The notes under the pieces: generated by a model
The model's input: the letters and a program-made list of their open reading frames with translations, nothing else
The model's database searches: none
Told to the model about the DNA's origin: nothing
Assembly (NCBI GenBank): GCA_902765855.1
Contig: CACXBF010000001.1
Span: 315,117-379,116, forward strand
From: an uncultured Ruminococcus sp.
Lineage (GTDB): Bacteria; Bacillota; Clostridia; Oscillospirales; Acutalibacteraceae
Direction of reading: 5' to 3'
DNA: 64,000 bases
Translations under genes and position numbers: made by a program
Part shown: one piece after another, positions 15,536 to 23,714 of the stretch
Layout: the number at the start of each line of letters is the position of its first letter
Position numbering within the stretch: position 1 is the first letter of the stretch

Positions 15536-16564
15536 ATGAAAACAAGCGATTTTTATTATGATTTACCTGAAGAATTGATTGCACAAACTCCATTAGAGCC
15601 GAGGGATAGTTCTCGACTTATGGTTTTGCATAAAAAGACAGGAAAAATTGAGCATAAGCATTTTTATGATATTATTGATTATCTGAATGAGGGCGATTGC
15701 CTTATTATGAATGATTCAAGGGTATTGCCGGCGAGAATTTACGGAGTTAAGGACGAAACTAACGCAAATGTTGAATTCTTGCTTTTGAATTGCGTTGAAG
15801 GCAAAAAATGGGAAGCTCTTGCAAAGCCTGGAAAGCGTGCTAAGATTGGTACAAGCTTTAGCTTTGGCGATGGTCTTATGCGTTGTAAGGTTGTTGATAT
15901 ACTTGATGACGGTAATAGAATACTTGAATTTGAGTGTGAGGGCAGTTTCTACGAGAATCTTGACAAGCTTGGTCAGATGCCTTTACCGCCATATATCCAC
16001 GAAAAGCTCAAGGATAAGGAACGCTATCAGACTGTTTATAGCCGAGAAATAGGTTCTGCTGCTGCGCCGACAGCGGGTTTGCACTTCACAAAGGAACTTA
16101 TGAAAAAAGCGGAGGAAAAGGGCGTTAAAATTGGTTTTGTTACACTTCATGTAGGTTTGGGAACATTCCGTCCTGTAAAGGTTGACGATGTAACAAAGCA
16201 CAAAATGCATTCAGAACATTATGAGATGAGCGAAGAAACGGCTAATCTCATTAACGAAACCCATAAGAATGGTGGCAGAGTTTTTTGCGTTGGTACTACA
16301 AGCTGTAGAACTGTTGAATCTGTTGCAAAGCGTGAGGGTGAAATTAAGGCAAGTGACGGTATGACGGATATTTTTATATATCCCGGTTTTGAATTTAAGG
16401 CTATGGATTGCCTTATTACAAATTTCCATTTGCCTGAAAGCACTTTAATTATGCTTGTTTCAGCTTTTGCAGGCTATGATAACATTATGAATGCGTATAA
16501 CACCGCTGTTGCTGAAAAATACAGATTTTTTAGCTTTGGTGATGCTATGCTTATTGTTGATTGA
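15536..16564 (+). CDS. queA: S-adenosylmethionine:tRNA ribosyltransferase-isomerase
   Basis: The 342-residue enzyme matches QueA throughout: [15 protein letters not shown] near the start, [11 protein letters not shown] near 58, [10 protein letters not shown] near 178 and [14 protein letters not shown] near 297. QueA converts preQ1 in the tRNA wobble position to epoxyqueuosine. Tgt and other queuosine genes are not in the window. The ATG at 15536 has AAGAGG 8 nt upstream. A TTG two codons earlier is less likely. No terminator separates it from the O-acylation cluster. Confidence 0.95.
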   Translation: MKTSDFYYDLPEELIAQTPLEPRDSSRLMVLHKKTGKIEHKHFYDIIDYLNEGDCLIMNDSRVLPARIYGVKDETNANVEFLLLNCVEGKKWEALAKPGKRAKIGTSFSFGDGLMRCKVVDILDDGNRILEFECEGSFYENLDKLGQMPLPPYIHEKLKDKERYQTVYSREIGSAAAPTAGLHFTKELMKKAEEKGVKIGFVTLHVGLGTFRPVKVDDVTKHKMHSEHYEMSEETANLINETHKNGGRVFCVGTTSCRTVESVAKREGEIKASDGMTDIFIYPGFEFKAMDCLITNFHLPESTLIMLVSAFAGYDNIMNAYNTAVAEKYRFFSFGDAMLIVD

Positions 16565-16580
16565 TTGCAGAGGTGATATA

Positions 16581-17405
16581 ATGGTATTTCTTTATGCTTC
16601 AACAACGATTGTTTATTATTTGCTATTGGTTCTAACGGCCACAGCCTTAGCTTTTAGTGTAACTACTAATGAAAGCTCTATTTTTATTATTTCTATTGTA
16701 ATAGTGATTGTGGCAATTTTTGGACTTGTAATAACAAGTAAGTTTGCAAGTAGTAAATATAAAAAGTCACTTTGTAAGCTTAATTATGATGTGCATGGCT
16801 ATCTTGACGAACAGTATAAATTTCTTAACAAATTGTTTATAAGCAAAAATGTTAGAAATACTATAAACTTAAATATTGCAAGCGGCTATATGAACAATGA
16901 ACAATATAATGATGCACTTGATATTTTTTCTCAATTTGCAGCGGACGGTTATCAGGGCTTGAGCCTTGATATGAGGTTTTTGGTTTTTATGAAACAGACA
17001 GAATGTTACATAAATTTAAACAGATTTGATATGGTATCTTCATATATTAATAATGGTGAAATGATACTTCGTACAGCGAGATTTCCTGCAAATATATATT
17101 ATGAATTGAATTTATTACTTGAATATACTGTTGCAGAATATAATTTAAAATTAAACCCTAATCAGCAGAATGCACAGGAACTTATAAATCGAATAAATGC
17201 TGTTTTAAATAATAACTTAACAAAAAATGGGTTTAAATCTATTTTGATGAGATACCAGCTTGGTGCTTTATATATGCTTACCGGGGATACAAATAGTGCG
17301 GACAGTGAGTTTTATAATATCTTACAGACTGGCTCGATGCTTCCTTGCGTCAACAGAATTAAAGCGTATAATCAAACTGGTGATATGAGTGTACTGAAAA
17401 TATAA
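16581..17405 (+). CDS. Membrane protein with TPR-like cytoplasmic domain
   Basis: The 274-residue protein has two N-terminal transmembrane helices (about 5-22 and 30-52). An all-helical region follows in which NLNIASGYMNNEQYNDALDI (about 100-119) and later helix pairs resemble tetratricopeptide repeats. TPR regions bind partner proteins, and no enzyme motif is visible. The ATG at 16581 has GAGGTGAT 4 nt upstream. The open frame extends upstream into queA but lacks a binding site there. It is the last gene of the transcript, with a terminator directly behind it. No specific family is recognised. Confidence 0.7.
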   Translation: MVFLYASTTIVYYLLLVLTATALAFSVTTNESSIFIISIVIVIVAIFGLVITSKFASSKYKKSLCKLNYDVHGYLDEQYKFLNKLFISKNVRNTINLNIASGYMNNEQYNDALDIFSQFAADGYQGLSLDMRFLVFMKQTECYINLNRFDMVSSYINNGEMILRTARFPANIYYELNLLLEYTVAEYNLKLNPNQQNAQELINRINAVLNNNLTKNGFKSILMRYQLGALYMLTGDTNSADSEFYNILQTGSMLPCVNRIKAYNQTGDMSVLKI

Positions 17406-17416
17406 CATTATAAAGC

Positions 17417-17452
17417 AAAATGCAGACTGCCGAAATACAGTCTGCATTTTTT
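17417..17452 (+). terminator. Intrinsic terminator
   Basis: A 13-bp stem (17417-17429 with 17438-17450) has a T run in and after its 3' arm. It ends the queA/TPR-protein transcript. Confidence 0.9.
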
Positions 17453-17553
17453 GTATTTTTATTTTATTAGAGGAAAGAAGGAATTTTGTTTGTTCATTAT
17501 TATATACGAACGAACTTTAAAAAATCCACGCAAAAAATAAAATTTTTGGAAAA

Positions 17554-18213
17554 TTATTTTTTAATACTAAGCCCTGAACCAACCTCAAAGTGATAAGTTA
17601 CTATGCCGAGGTCAATTTTTGTTAGTGTGCCTTTTAATGCTTGAAGTTTAAGAGCTTTGCCATCAAAGATGAAAAGGAATTTTTGCTGATTCATTGCTGT
17701 TGGTGCGAGCATTGCACAATGCATACCCTTTTCAAACCATTTTGGAGCGTTGCCTTCTATTTTGCAAAGTTCTTCCATAGGCTTACTTTTGTGCGGTACG
17801 CCTTGAGTTTCGCCATAGCCTATTGCAATGACACAGACAAGCTTTTCTCCACTATTTATTGTACAAGCACATTTTCTTCTTTTATATGTTCCTGCTACCC
17901 AACAGGTATTAAGTCCCATTTGCTGAGCCTTTAATACGAGTCTTTCTCCATAATAGCCGACATGTTCCTCTAAATTGGCAGTTTTAGGGCCTACAAGGGC
18001 TATGTAATTCTTTACATTATTAAACTTGCCATAATGTGCCATAAAGCCTGTGAACGCCTTTGGTTCGTTCAGAATGAGCTGAATATTGAGGTTGCCGAGC
18101 TTATTGCATTTTTCTATTTCACTGTTAAGCTCTTCAATCTTTTCAGGTTCGATTTCTTTATCTTGATAGCTTCTTACTGCGTGACGCTCTTCTATCGCTT
18201 GTATAATATCCAT
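17554..18213 (-). CDS. Nitroreductase-family flavoprotein
   Basis: The 219-residue protein begins IIQAIEERHAVRSYQDKEIE, the FMN-binding start of nitroreductases. It carries the nitroreductase-type segment YGERLVLKAQQMGLNTCWVA (about 89-108) and MLAPTAMNQQKFLF (about 168-181). Members reduce nitro compounds, flavins or quinones with NAD(P)H, and some act in unrelated biosynthesis. The substrate is unknown. Start: ATG with AAGGAGT upstream. It stands alone, with the dispersed intergenic repeat upstream of it. Confidence 0.85.
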   Translation of the reverse strand: MDIIQAIEERHAVRSYQDKEIEPEKIEELNSEIEKCNKLGNLNIQLILNEPKAFTGFMAHYGKFNNVKNYIALVGPKTANLEEHVGYYGERLVLKAQQMGLNTCWVAGTYKRRKCACTINSGEKLVCVIAIGYGETQGVPHKSKPMEELCKIEGNAPKWFEKGMHCAMLAPTAMNQQKFLFIFDGKALKLQALKGTLTKIDLGIVTYHFEVGSGLSIKK

Positions 18214-18279
18214 TTTCAGATACTCCTTAAATTATAAAATAATAATATATTTTAATGTAAGCTTGATTATAACTTTTAA

Positions 18280-18660
18280 TCAACATTTGTCTTTCAGGGA
18301 ACCCCCTGCGAGGCTTCCCTACGAAAAACATTCCACTGGGATGTTTTTCTACCCTCCTGCGCTTTGAGGAGCATAAAAAGTTTTGCTCTCCGCGTAGAGC
18401 GACCAAAGGCTCTGCCTTTGGAAACTGCAAGCCTTTGAGAAGGCTTGCAGCGAAATTTTTAAGTGTCTTTTGGGAGTGCATTAGCTAATCGTAGGGGCGA
18501 ACTGTGTTCTCCCGTTCGGTAGTTTCCTCGACCGCGTCAATAAACTGCTCTTGCAAGTGTCGAGCGAGACTTGCGAGAGCGATTCCGCGTCTTGTCCTGT
18601 ACGGTCACGCACCGCGTCTTAAAAGTGGAGGCACTCCGCCTTGAGCGAAACTTTTTAATT
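18280..18660. repeat. Dispersed intergenic repeat, copy A (longest)
   Basis: This 380-bp segment is visibly richer in G+C than its surroundings and lies between acpP and the nitroreductase gene. The left half (about 18286-18470) matches copy C at 44.0 kb almost end to end, with shared blocks such as GGAAC(C/T)C(C/T)CTGCGAG, CTACGAAAAA and CTTTGAGGA. The block TTTGGAAACTGCAAGC is shared with B and C. The right half (about 18470-18655) matches copy D, with TCGACCGCGTCAATAA and GAGCGATTCCGCGTCTT. It contains a spurious 84-codon frame. No transposase or clear terminal repeats are seen. Confidence 0.7.
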
Positions 18661-18667
18661 TTATAAA

Positions 18668-18703
18668 CAAAAACGACTGCCACAGTTTTTTCGTAGCAGT
18701 CGT
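18668..18703 (-). terminator. Terminator of acpP
   Basis: An 8-bp stem (18673-18680 with 18696-18703, ACGACTGC/GCAGTCGT) is followed on the minus strand by TTTTTG. It lies 18 nt after the acpP stop. Confidence 0.85.
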
Positions 18704-18720
18704 AAATTTGCTTTTTCAGA

Positions 18721-18948
18721 TTAAGAATTAGCTTCGATATATTTTACGAGATCGCCAACAGTCTTAATGTTCTCGATTTCTTCATCAGGAACTTCGATTT
18801 CGAACTCGTCTTCGATAGACATAAGAAGGTCAACAACATCAAGTGAATCTGCACCTAAATCATCAGCGATTGTTGTTTCAGGTGTAATCTTATCCTCCTC
18901 ATAATCAAACTGCTCTGCAAGGATAGCCTTTACTTTTTCGAGTACCAT
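18721..18948 (-). CDS. acpP: Acyl carrier protein
   Basis: The 75-residue acidic protein has the DDLGADSLDVVDLL motif, in which Ser35 takes the 4'-phosphopantetheine arm. Length and charge are typical of fatty-acid synthesis ACP. The usual fab neighbours are absent, so it is a solitary acpP with its own terminator. Start: ATG with AGGAGGAG upstream. A nested pair of palindromes about 60-80 bp upstream of the start may be an operator. Confidence 0.95.
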   Translation of the reverse strand: MVLEKVKAILAEQFDYEEDKITPETTIADDLGADSLDVVDLLMSIEDEFEIEVPDEEIENIKTVGDLVKYIEANS

Positions 18949-19004
18949 TTGAACTCCTCCTAATAAAAATATGATTTCAAGAAAATTGCGGTATTATATC
19001 TTTT

Positions 19005-19038
19005 AGTTGTAGACAACCACGAATTTCGTGGTATAATA
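19005..19038. promoter_or_regulatory. Candidate operator between acpP and aroE
   Basis: Two adjacent palindromes occur here: GTTGTAGACAAC (19006-19017) and ACCACGAATTTCGTGGT (19016-19032). The second abuts a TATAAT-like box on the plus strand (about 19032-19037). On the minus strand a TATAAT lies about 12 nt after TTGTCT. The arrangement suits a repressor site for acpP or for a divergent promoter. It does not match the FapR consensus as I know it. Confidence 0.45.
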
Positions 19039-19214
19039 ACAATTAAGAAAAACACCGACTTAAAAATCTTTCTTACACAAATAATATTATTGGTAAATCT
19101 GCACTTTGTCAATAGTTAATTTGCTTTTTTTTAATTATTTCAAAATTATCTGTAAATTTTGTGTAATTTTATGGATTTAGTGTAGGCTTTTACCAACAAA
19201 AAGGAGCTGTTATT

Positions 19215-20057
19215 ATGAGCGAAAGAAAATTTGCAGTTATAGGACATCCGATAGGACACACAATGTCACCATTTATACATAAAAGACTTTTTGAACTATC
19301 GGGAATTGGCGGGGATTATTCTGTCTATGATATAGCACCTGAAGAATTGTCTTCTAAATATTCTGAACTTAGAGCTTTAGATGGATATAATATTACTATT
19401 CCACATAAGCAGGCTATTATTCCTTTTATTGATAAGCTTGATAAGAAAGCACAGCTTTACGGTTCTGTAAATACTGTTAAGAACGGCGAAATTGCTGAAG
19501 GCTATACGACTGACCCCGATGGTTTTCTTATGGCTCTGAAGGCTGCGAAAATCCCATTAGAAAAGAGTGTAGTAATTCTTGGCTGTGGTGGTGTTGCAAG
19601 AACATTTGCATATGAGGCTGCTATGGCAGGTTGTAATACAGTTATTGCAGTGCGTCCTGATGACCTTCCTGTTGCGGCATCGCTTGCAGGTGAGCTTAAA
19701 ACAAAAATCTATAAGGCGTATGTAAGCACATGCCTTATAAATCGTTTAAAGGGCGATTTCGACTTACTCATAAACGCTACGCCACTTGGTATGTACCCTA
19801 ATGTTGACAATATGGCACCTACTCCTGAGCTTCTTGCAAGATGTGAAAATGTTTTTGATGCAGTTTATAATCCACTCGAAACAAAGCTTATAAAGATGGC
19901 TCGTGCTAATGGCTCAAAAACCCTCGGCGGTATGTCTATGCTCGTATGGCAGGCGGTAAGAGCTCACGAAATTTGGGATAATGTGAGCTATAAAGACGAG
20001 GATATAGCACAGCTTATTGAGGATAGTGCAAAGGAAGTTACTAAGCTTTTTAGCTGA
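19215..20057 (+). CDS. aroE: Shikimate dehydrogenase
   Basis: The 280-residue enzyme reduces 3-dehydroshikimate to shikimate. It has the substrate loop GHPIGHTMSPFIH (about 9-21), YNITIPHK with the catalytic Lys near 66, TDPDGF near 98, and a GCGGVARTFAYEAA nucleotide loop near 122. The C-terminus carries GGMSMLVWQA. Start: ATG with AAAGGAG upstream. aroK follows 20 nt after the stop, so the two consecutive shikimate steps are co-expressed away from the aroF/tyrA operon. Confidence 0.95.
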   Translation: MSERKFAVIGHPIGHTMSPFIHKRLFELSGIGGDYSVYDIAPEELSSKYSELRALDGYNITIPHKQAIIPFIDKLDKKAQLYGSVNTVKNGEIAEGYTTDPDGFLMALKAAKIPLEKSVVILGCGGVARTFAYEAAMAGCNTVIAVRPDDLPVAASLAGELKTKIYKAYVSTCLINRLKGDFDLLINATPLGMYPNVDNMAPTPELLARCENVFDAVYNPLETKLIKMARANGSKTLGGMSMLVWQAVRAHEIWDNVSYKDEDIAQLIEDSAKEVTKLFS

Positions 20058-20077
20058 TATATCAAAAAGGATTGGTA

Positions 20078-20584
20078 ATGATGAACTGTAATATAATTTT
20101 ATGCGGATTTATGGGAAGTGGAAAAAGCACTGTCGGACTTTTACTTGCCAAAAAACTTGGAATGTCATTTATAGACCTTGATACATATATAGAGAAAAAA
20201 GAGGGAATGACAGTTTCTAAGATTTTTGAAAAATATGGAGAACAATATTTTCGCAAGCTTGAAAAGGAATCTGCAAAAGAACTTGCTGAAAAAAATGGTT
20301 TAGTTATTGCGGCAGGTGGCGGAACTCTTGTTGATAAAGAAAATGCAGATACATTCAGAACAAGTGGAAAAATTGTTTTACTTGATTTGCCTGTAGAGGT
20401 TATTGCGGAGCGTTTAAAAGGAGATAATTCTCGTCCGCTATTACAACGTACAGACAAAGACAAGGCTATGCGTGAACTTTATGAGAAGCGTATGCCACTT
20501 TATAAATCTGCGGCTGATATAACGATTAATGCCGCTGCTGCACCGCTTATCGTTTGTGGCAGAATTATCGACGCTATCGGCTGA
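20078..20584 (+). CDS. aroK: Shikimate kinase
   Basis: The 168-residue P-loop kinase has GFMGSGKSTVG (Walker A, about 9-19), DLDTYIE (shikimate-binding Asp), FRKLEKES and AAGGGTLVD, the family fingerprint. It phosphorylates shikimate at the 3-position. The start is ATG 20078, with AAAAAGG 7 nt upstream. A TTG two codons earlier overlaps the site. It forms an operon with aroE and is followed by a strong terminator. Confidence 0.95.
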   Translation: MMNCNIILCGFMGSGKSTVGLLLAKKLGMSFIDLDTYIEKKEGMTVSKIFEKYGEQYFRKLEKESAKELAEKNGLVIAAGGGTLVDKENADTFRTSGKIVLLDLPVEVIAERLKGDNSRPLLQRTDKDKAMRELYEKRMPLYKSAADITINAAAAPLIVCGRIIDAIG

Positions 20585-20651
20585 GTTGATTATTCAGTAA
20601 AATTTATGCCGATATACTACCAAATAGATGAATTCATTTTTGAGATTTTTA

Positions 20652-20692
20652 TAAAATTATGGGCGAACAAAATTCGCCCATAATTTTATATT
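20652..20692 (+). terminator. Terminator of aroEK
   Basis: A 16-bp perfect stem (20652-20667 with 20673-20688) with a 5-nt loop is followed by a T/A-rich tail. It also lies just upstream of the ribosome binding site of the next gene. Confidence 0.8.
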
Positions 20693-20710
20693 TATTAAGA
20701 GGTGTTTAGT

Positions 20711-21118
20711 ATGAACAGAATTGAAAAAGCTAAGGAAAATCATAAAAATGGTTATAATTGCAGTCAGGCTGTTGCTTGTGCATTTTGTGACGAAGTTGGT
20801 ATTGATGAAAAGACAATGTTTGCACTCACAGAAGGCTTTGGTTTAGGTCTTGGCGATATGCAGGGAACTTGTGGGGCTATTTCCGGTGCAGCTATAATAC
20901 TTAGTATGAAAAATAGTTGTGCTAATCCACAAGAACCTATAAGCAAGGGTGCAACATATAAAATTATAAGAAAACTGACTTCAAGATTCAGAGAAAAGAA
21001 TGGTTCAGAGCTATGTCACGAATTGAAAGGCTCTAATAATAATGGTGTTCCGCTTCGTGAATGTCGTGGTTGTGTTGAAGATGCAGCTACTATTCTTGAG
21101 GAAATTCTTGCGGAATAA
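20711..21118 (+). CDS. C_GCAxxG_C_C family protein
   Basis: The 135-residue protein shows the spaced cysteines that name this family: NCSQAV (about 17-22), the GTCGAISGA core (about 56-64), then SELCHEL and CRGCVEDAA. This pattern marks probable redox or metal-binding proteins, common in anaerobes, often annotated as split-soret cytochrome-like or simply C_GCAxxG_C_C. The reaction is unknown. The ATG at 20711 has AAGAGG 8 nt upstream. An in-frame GTG at 20702 overlaps the binding site. Confidence 0.85.
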   Translation: MNRIEKAKENHKNGYNCSQAVACAFCDEVGIDEKTMFALTEGFGLGLGDMQGTCGAISGAAIILSMKNSCANPQEPISKGATYKIIRKLTSRFREKNGSELCHELKGSNNNGVPLRECRGCVEDAATILEEILAE

Positions 21119-21124
21119 ATATAT

Positions 21125-21375
21125 TATTGTAGGGGATTGTAGGGGCGAATTGTGGTAATTACTTCGACTATGGCGACAATCTTGCCTTATTTATTACAAG
21201 TGGAACTTGTAGAGTAATTTTGCGTTTTGGCAACGGAGGCACTTCACAACCCCTGCGTTTAGAAAAGTATAAAGCATTTCGCTGTCCGCAGACGGCGACT
21301 AAAGGCTTTGTCTTTGGAAACTACAAGCTTTTGAAAAAGCTTGAGCAAAACTTTAAAGTTTTTTGTCAGGGGATT
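21125..21375. repeat. Dispersed intergenic repeat, copy B
   Basis: It fills the gap between two converging genes. It shares GTAGGGGCGAA(C/T)TGTG with copy A, and the block around TTTGGAAACTACAAGC, then CTTGAGCAAAACTTTAAAGTTTT, with copies A and C. The left part is otherwise divergent, which indicates a mosaic. Confidence 0.6.
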
Positions 21376-21391
21376 CTCAGCAATAAAAATA

Positions 21392-21417
21392 GGAACGATT
21401 CAATTACGAATCGTTCC
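21392..21417 (-). terminator. Terminator of the Na/Pi cotransporter gene
   Basis: A 10-bp stem GGAACGATTC/GAATCGTTCC (21392-21401 with 21408-21417) is followed on the minus strand by TATTTTTATT. Confidence 0.85.
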
Positions 21418-21442
21418 CATTTCATTTTATATAAGTTTTTAA

Positions 21443-23212
21443 TCAGGTTGCCTTAGTATTGCTTTTTGGAAGAGCATATTTATTTTCATATTCCTGAAAA
21501 TACTTTACAAAATCTGAATCAGAGCCTGTCTTGATTTCGTGTAAATACTCGTGTGTATCAAATGCAGCCTTATCAATCTCAATAACACAAACTGCTATAT
21601 TAGAGCAATGGTCTGAAATTCGTTCGTAGTTTGTGATGAGATCCTGAAGAATAAAGCCAAGCTCAATAGTACAGCGACCTTCACGAAGTCGTCTGATGTG
21701 GCGGATTTTAAGTTCCGCTTTAAGCTCGTCAATAACTTCCTCAAGAGGCTCTACCATATGCGCAGTTGTTACATTTGAGTTTTCAAAAGAGTCCATAGTT
21801 TTTGTTACAATTTCTTTTATCGCATCTGAAAGAATACCGATTTCTTCCTGAGCCTTGTCCGAGAAAGAAAGTTTCTTTTCGTCCATTTCTTTGGCAACAC
21901 CTAAGATATTTACTGCGTGGTCACCAATTCTTTCAATATCGCCGATTGCATGAAGTATCTTAGAAATTTCATTGCTATCCTTAATTGTAAGGCTCTTACT
22001 ACTCAGCTTGACGAGATATGTTCCGAGGACATCTTCATACATATCAATCTTATTCTCATTTTCGGTGATTTCATTATCATCTTTTTGAGAATAATGACCG
22101 ATTTGTGACATAGCGAGGAAGAGATTTTTCTTTGAAAGCTCTGCCATTTTGTTTGTCATATTTTTGCACTGCTCAACAGCGAATGACGGTGCATTGAGGA
22201 AACGCTCATCAATAAATGGCATATCGTCATCATCGCCCTTATCAGGGATTGTGAGCGTAGCAAGCTTGCCAAGCTGTTTTGCGAAAGGCAAAAGAAGGGC
22301 AGTAGATGCGAGGTTAAAAAGGGAATGTACAAGAGCAATATCTGCAGGGGTTGTAGCCTGATTGATGAATCCAAAATGGAATATTGCATTTGCAATATAG
22401 AAAAGAGAAAGCCATACGATTGTGCCTATAATATTAAAGTATAGATGAACAAAGGCTGTGCGTTTTGCGTTCTTATTTGCACCTATGCATGAAATAAGGG
22501 TTGTTGCACAAGTACCTATGTTTTGTCCCATTATAATAGGTATAGCCGAGGCAAAGGATATTGCACCGGTTACGGTAAGAGCTTGCAGAATACCGACAGA
22601 GGCTGACGAGCTTTGAATAATAGCCGTCAACAAAGCACCTGCGATAACGCCGAAGAATGGGTTTTCAAACATTGTGAGGAAGCTTGCAAACTCAGGAATT
22701 TCAGCGAGTGGCTTAACAGCGTCACTCATAGTTTCCATACCAAACATAAGAATGGCAAAACCTACGAGAATGTTACCCACATCACGCTTTTTTCCTTCCT
22801 TACATAGCATAATAAGGATAATACCTATAACAGCTATGATAGGCGAAAAGCTTTCGGGCTTAAGTAGTTTCATTAAAAGACTGTCACCCTGTATGCCTGT
22901 GAGGCTTAGAATCCACGCCGTAATGGTTGTACCGACATTTGCACCCATAATTATTCCGATAGCTTGTGAGAGCTTCATAATTCCTGAGTTGACAAAGCCG
23001 ACAGCCATAACAGTTGTTGCAGACGAGGATTGAATGATGCAGGTTACACCCGCACCGAGAAGAACTCCCTTGATGGTGTTATTGGTCAGTTTTTCAAGAA
23101 TTCTTTCGAGCTTACCGCCAGAGAGTTTCTCTAAGTTGTCGCCCATAAAATTCATTCCGAAAAGGAAAAACGCCAATCCGCCGAACAAAGTAAAAATTGA
23201 CAGAATGTCCAT
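21443..23212 (-). CDS. Na+/phosphate cotransporter with C-terminal PhoU domain
   Basis: The 589-residue protein combines a duplicated Na/Pi-cotransporter membrane domain with a cytoplasmic PhoU-like helical domain (about 350-560). The membrane domain carries the QSSSATTVMAVGFVNSG repeat near 60 and its partner IIQSSSASVGILQALT near 195, which form the transport path. The PhoU part shows HAIGDIERIGDHAVNI and NYERISDHCSNIA, the paired metal-binding motifs. It should import inorganic phosphate with sodium under control of its own PhoU part. Start: ATG with GGAGAGG upstream. It diverges from pstS across a PhoP-box-like array and is probably co-regulated with it. Confidence 0.92.
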   Translation of the reverse strand: MDILSIFTLFGGLAFFLFGMNFMGDNLEKLSGGKLERILEKLTNNTIKGVLLGAGVTCIIQSSSATTVMAVGFVNSGIMKLSQAIGIIMGANVGTTITAWILSLTGIQGDSLLMKLLKPESFSPIIAVIGIILIMLCKEGKKRDVGNILVGFAILMFGMETMSDAVKPLAEIPEFASFLTMFENPFFGVIAGALLTAIIQSSSASVGILQALTVTGAISFASAIPIIMGQNIGTCATTLISCIGANKNAKRTAFVHLYFNIIGTIVWLSLFYIANAIFHFGFINQATTPADIALVHSLFNLASTALLLPFAKQLGKLATLTIPDKGDDDDMPFIDERFLNAPSFAVEQCKNMTNKMAELSKKNLFLAMSQIGHYSQKDDNEITENENKIDMYEDVLGTYLVKLSSKSLTIKDSNEISKILHAIGDIERIGDHAVNILGVAKEMDEKKLSFSDKAQEEIGILSDAIKEIVTKTMDSFENSNVTTAHMVEPLEEVIDELKAELKIRHIRRLREGRCTIELGFILQDLITNYERISDHCSNIAVCVIEIDKAAFDTHEYLHEIKTGSDSDFVKYFQEYENKYALPKSNTKAT

Positions 23213-23439
23213 AATACCTCTCCTAATTTTCAGTTTTAACGAGGGAATTTTTACGCTTTTATTATATAGGTCTTACCTGAGAATTACCTAAAAAAATAAA
23301 AGTAAAAATTAGATAAAAATGCTACAACATATTCATTATTACATAAATTTCTTGAAATGTAAATTGCTTAAAATTCTAAATAATTGATTTTTCTCAAATT
23401 ATTTTAATTAAATCTAACAAACAAAATGGTTGAAAACTT

Positions 23440-23539
23440 TTTATACTTGCCGTAAATGTCAGTTTTATAAATTCTGTGTAAATTCTGTGTAAAAAAGATG
23501 ATTTTTAACATAAATAATTAAAAATCGACGGGATATGAT
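23440..23539. promoter_or_regulatory. PhoP-box-like repeats and divergent promoters between the Na/Pi cotransporter gene and pstS
   Basis: On the minus strand TTTACACAGAA occurs twice in perfect tandem (23493-23483 and 23482-23472), and TTTATA follows in the same 11-bp register. This gives TTTACA-N5-TTTACA-N5-TTTATA, the layout of Firmicutes PhoP boxes. The third repeat sits 20 nt before a TATAAA (23445-23440) directed at the cotransporter gene. On the plus strand TTAACA (23505-23510) and a TATGAT (23534-23539) point towards pstS. The remaining intergenic sequence (23213-23714) is AT-rich with no gene. Confidence 0.65.
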
Positions 23540-23714
23540 AAGATTAATAGATTTAAAATGATTTATTGAATATTTATTTTATGAAAGAAATTGGAATTGT
23601 ATTTTACATATCTTTTACTGTCGTTTGCTTTTTAATTTTACGAGCATAGCATAGAATATTCTTGTACCCGGAAAATAAAAATTGTTTAGAGTAAAAAAAG
23701 GAGATTGTTTGGAA

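Noticed and set aside
18227-18481. 84-codon minus-strand frame
   Set aside because: It lies within dispersed repeat copy A, and the frame is not kept open in the matching copy C. It is a by-product of the repeat.
21220-21456. 78-codon plus-strand frame
   Set aside because: It runs through repeat copy B and the terminator of the Na/Pi cotransporter gene, with no ribosome binding site.
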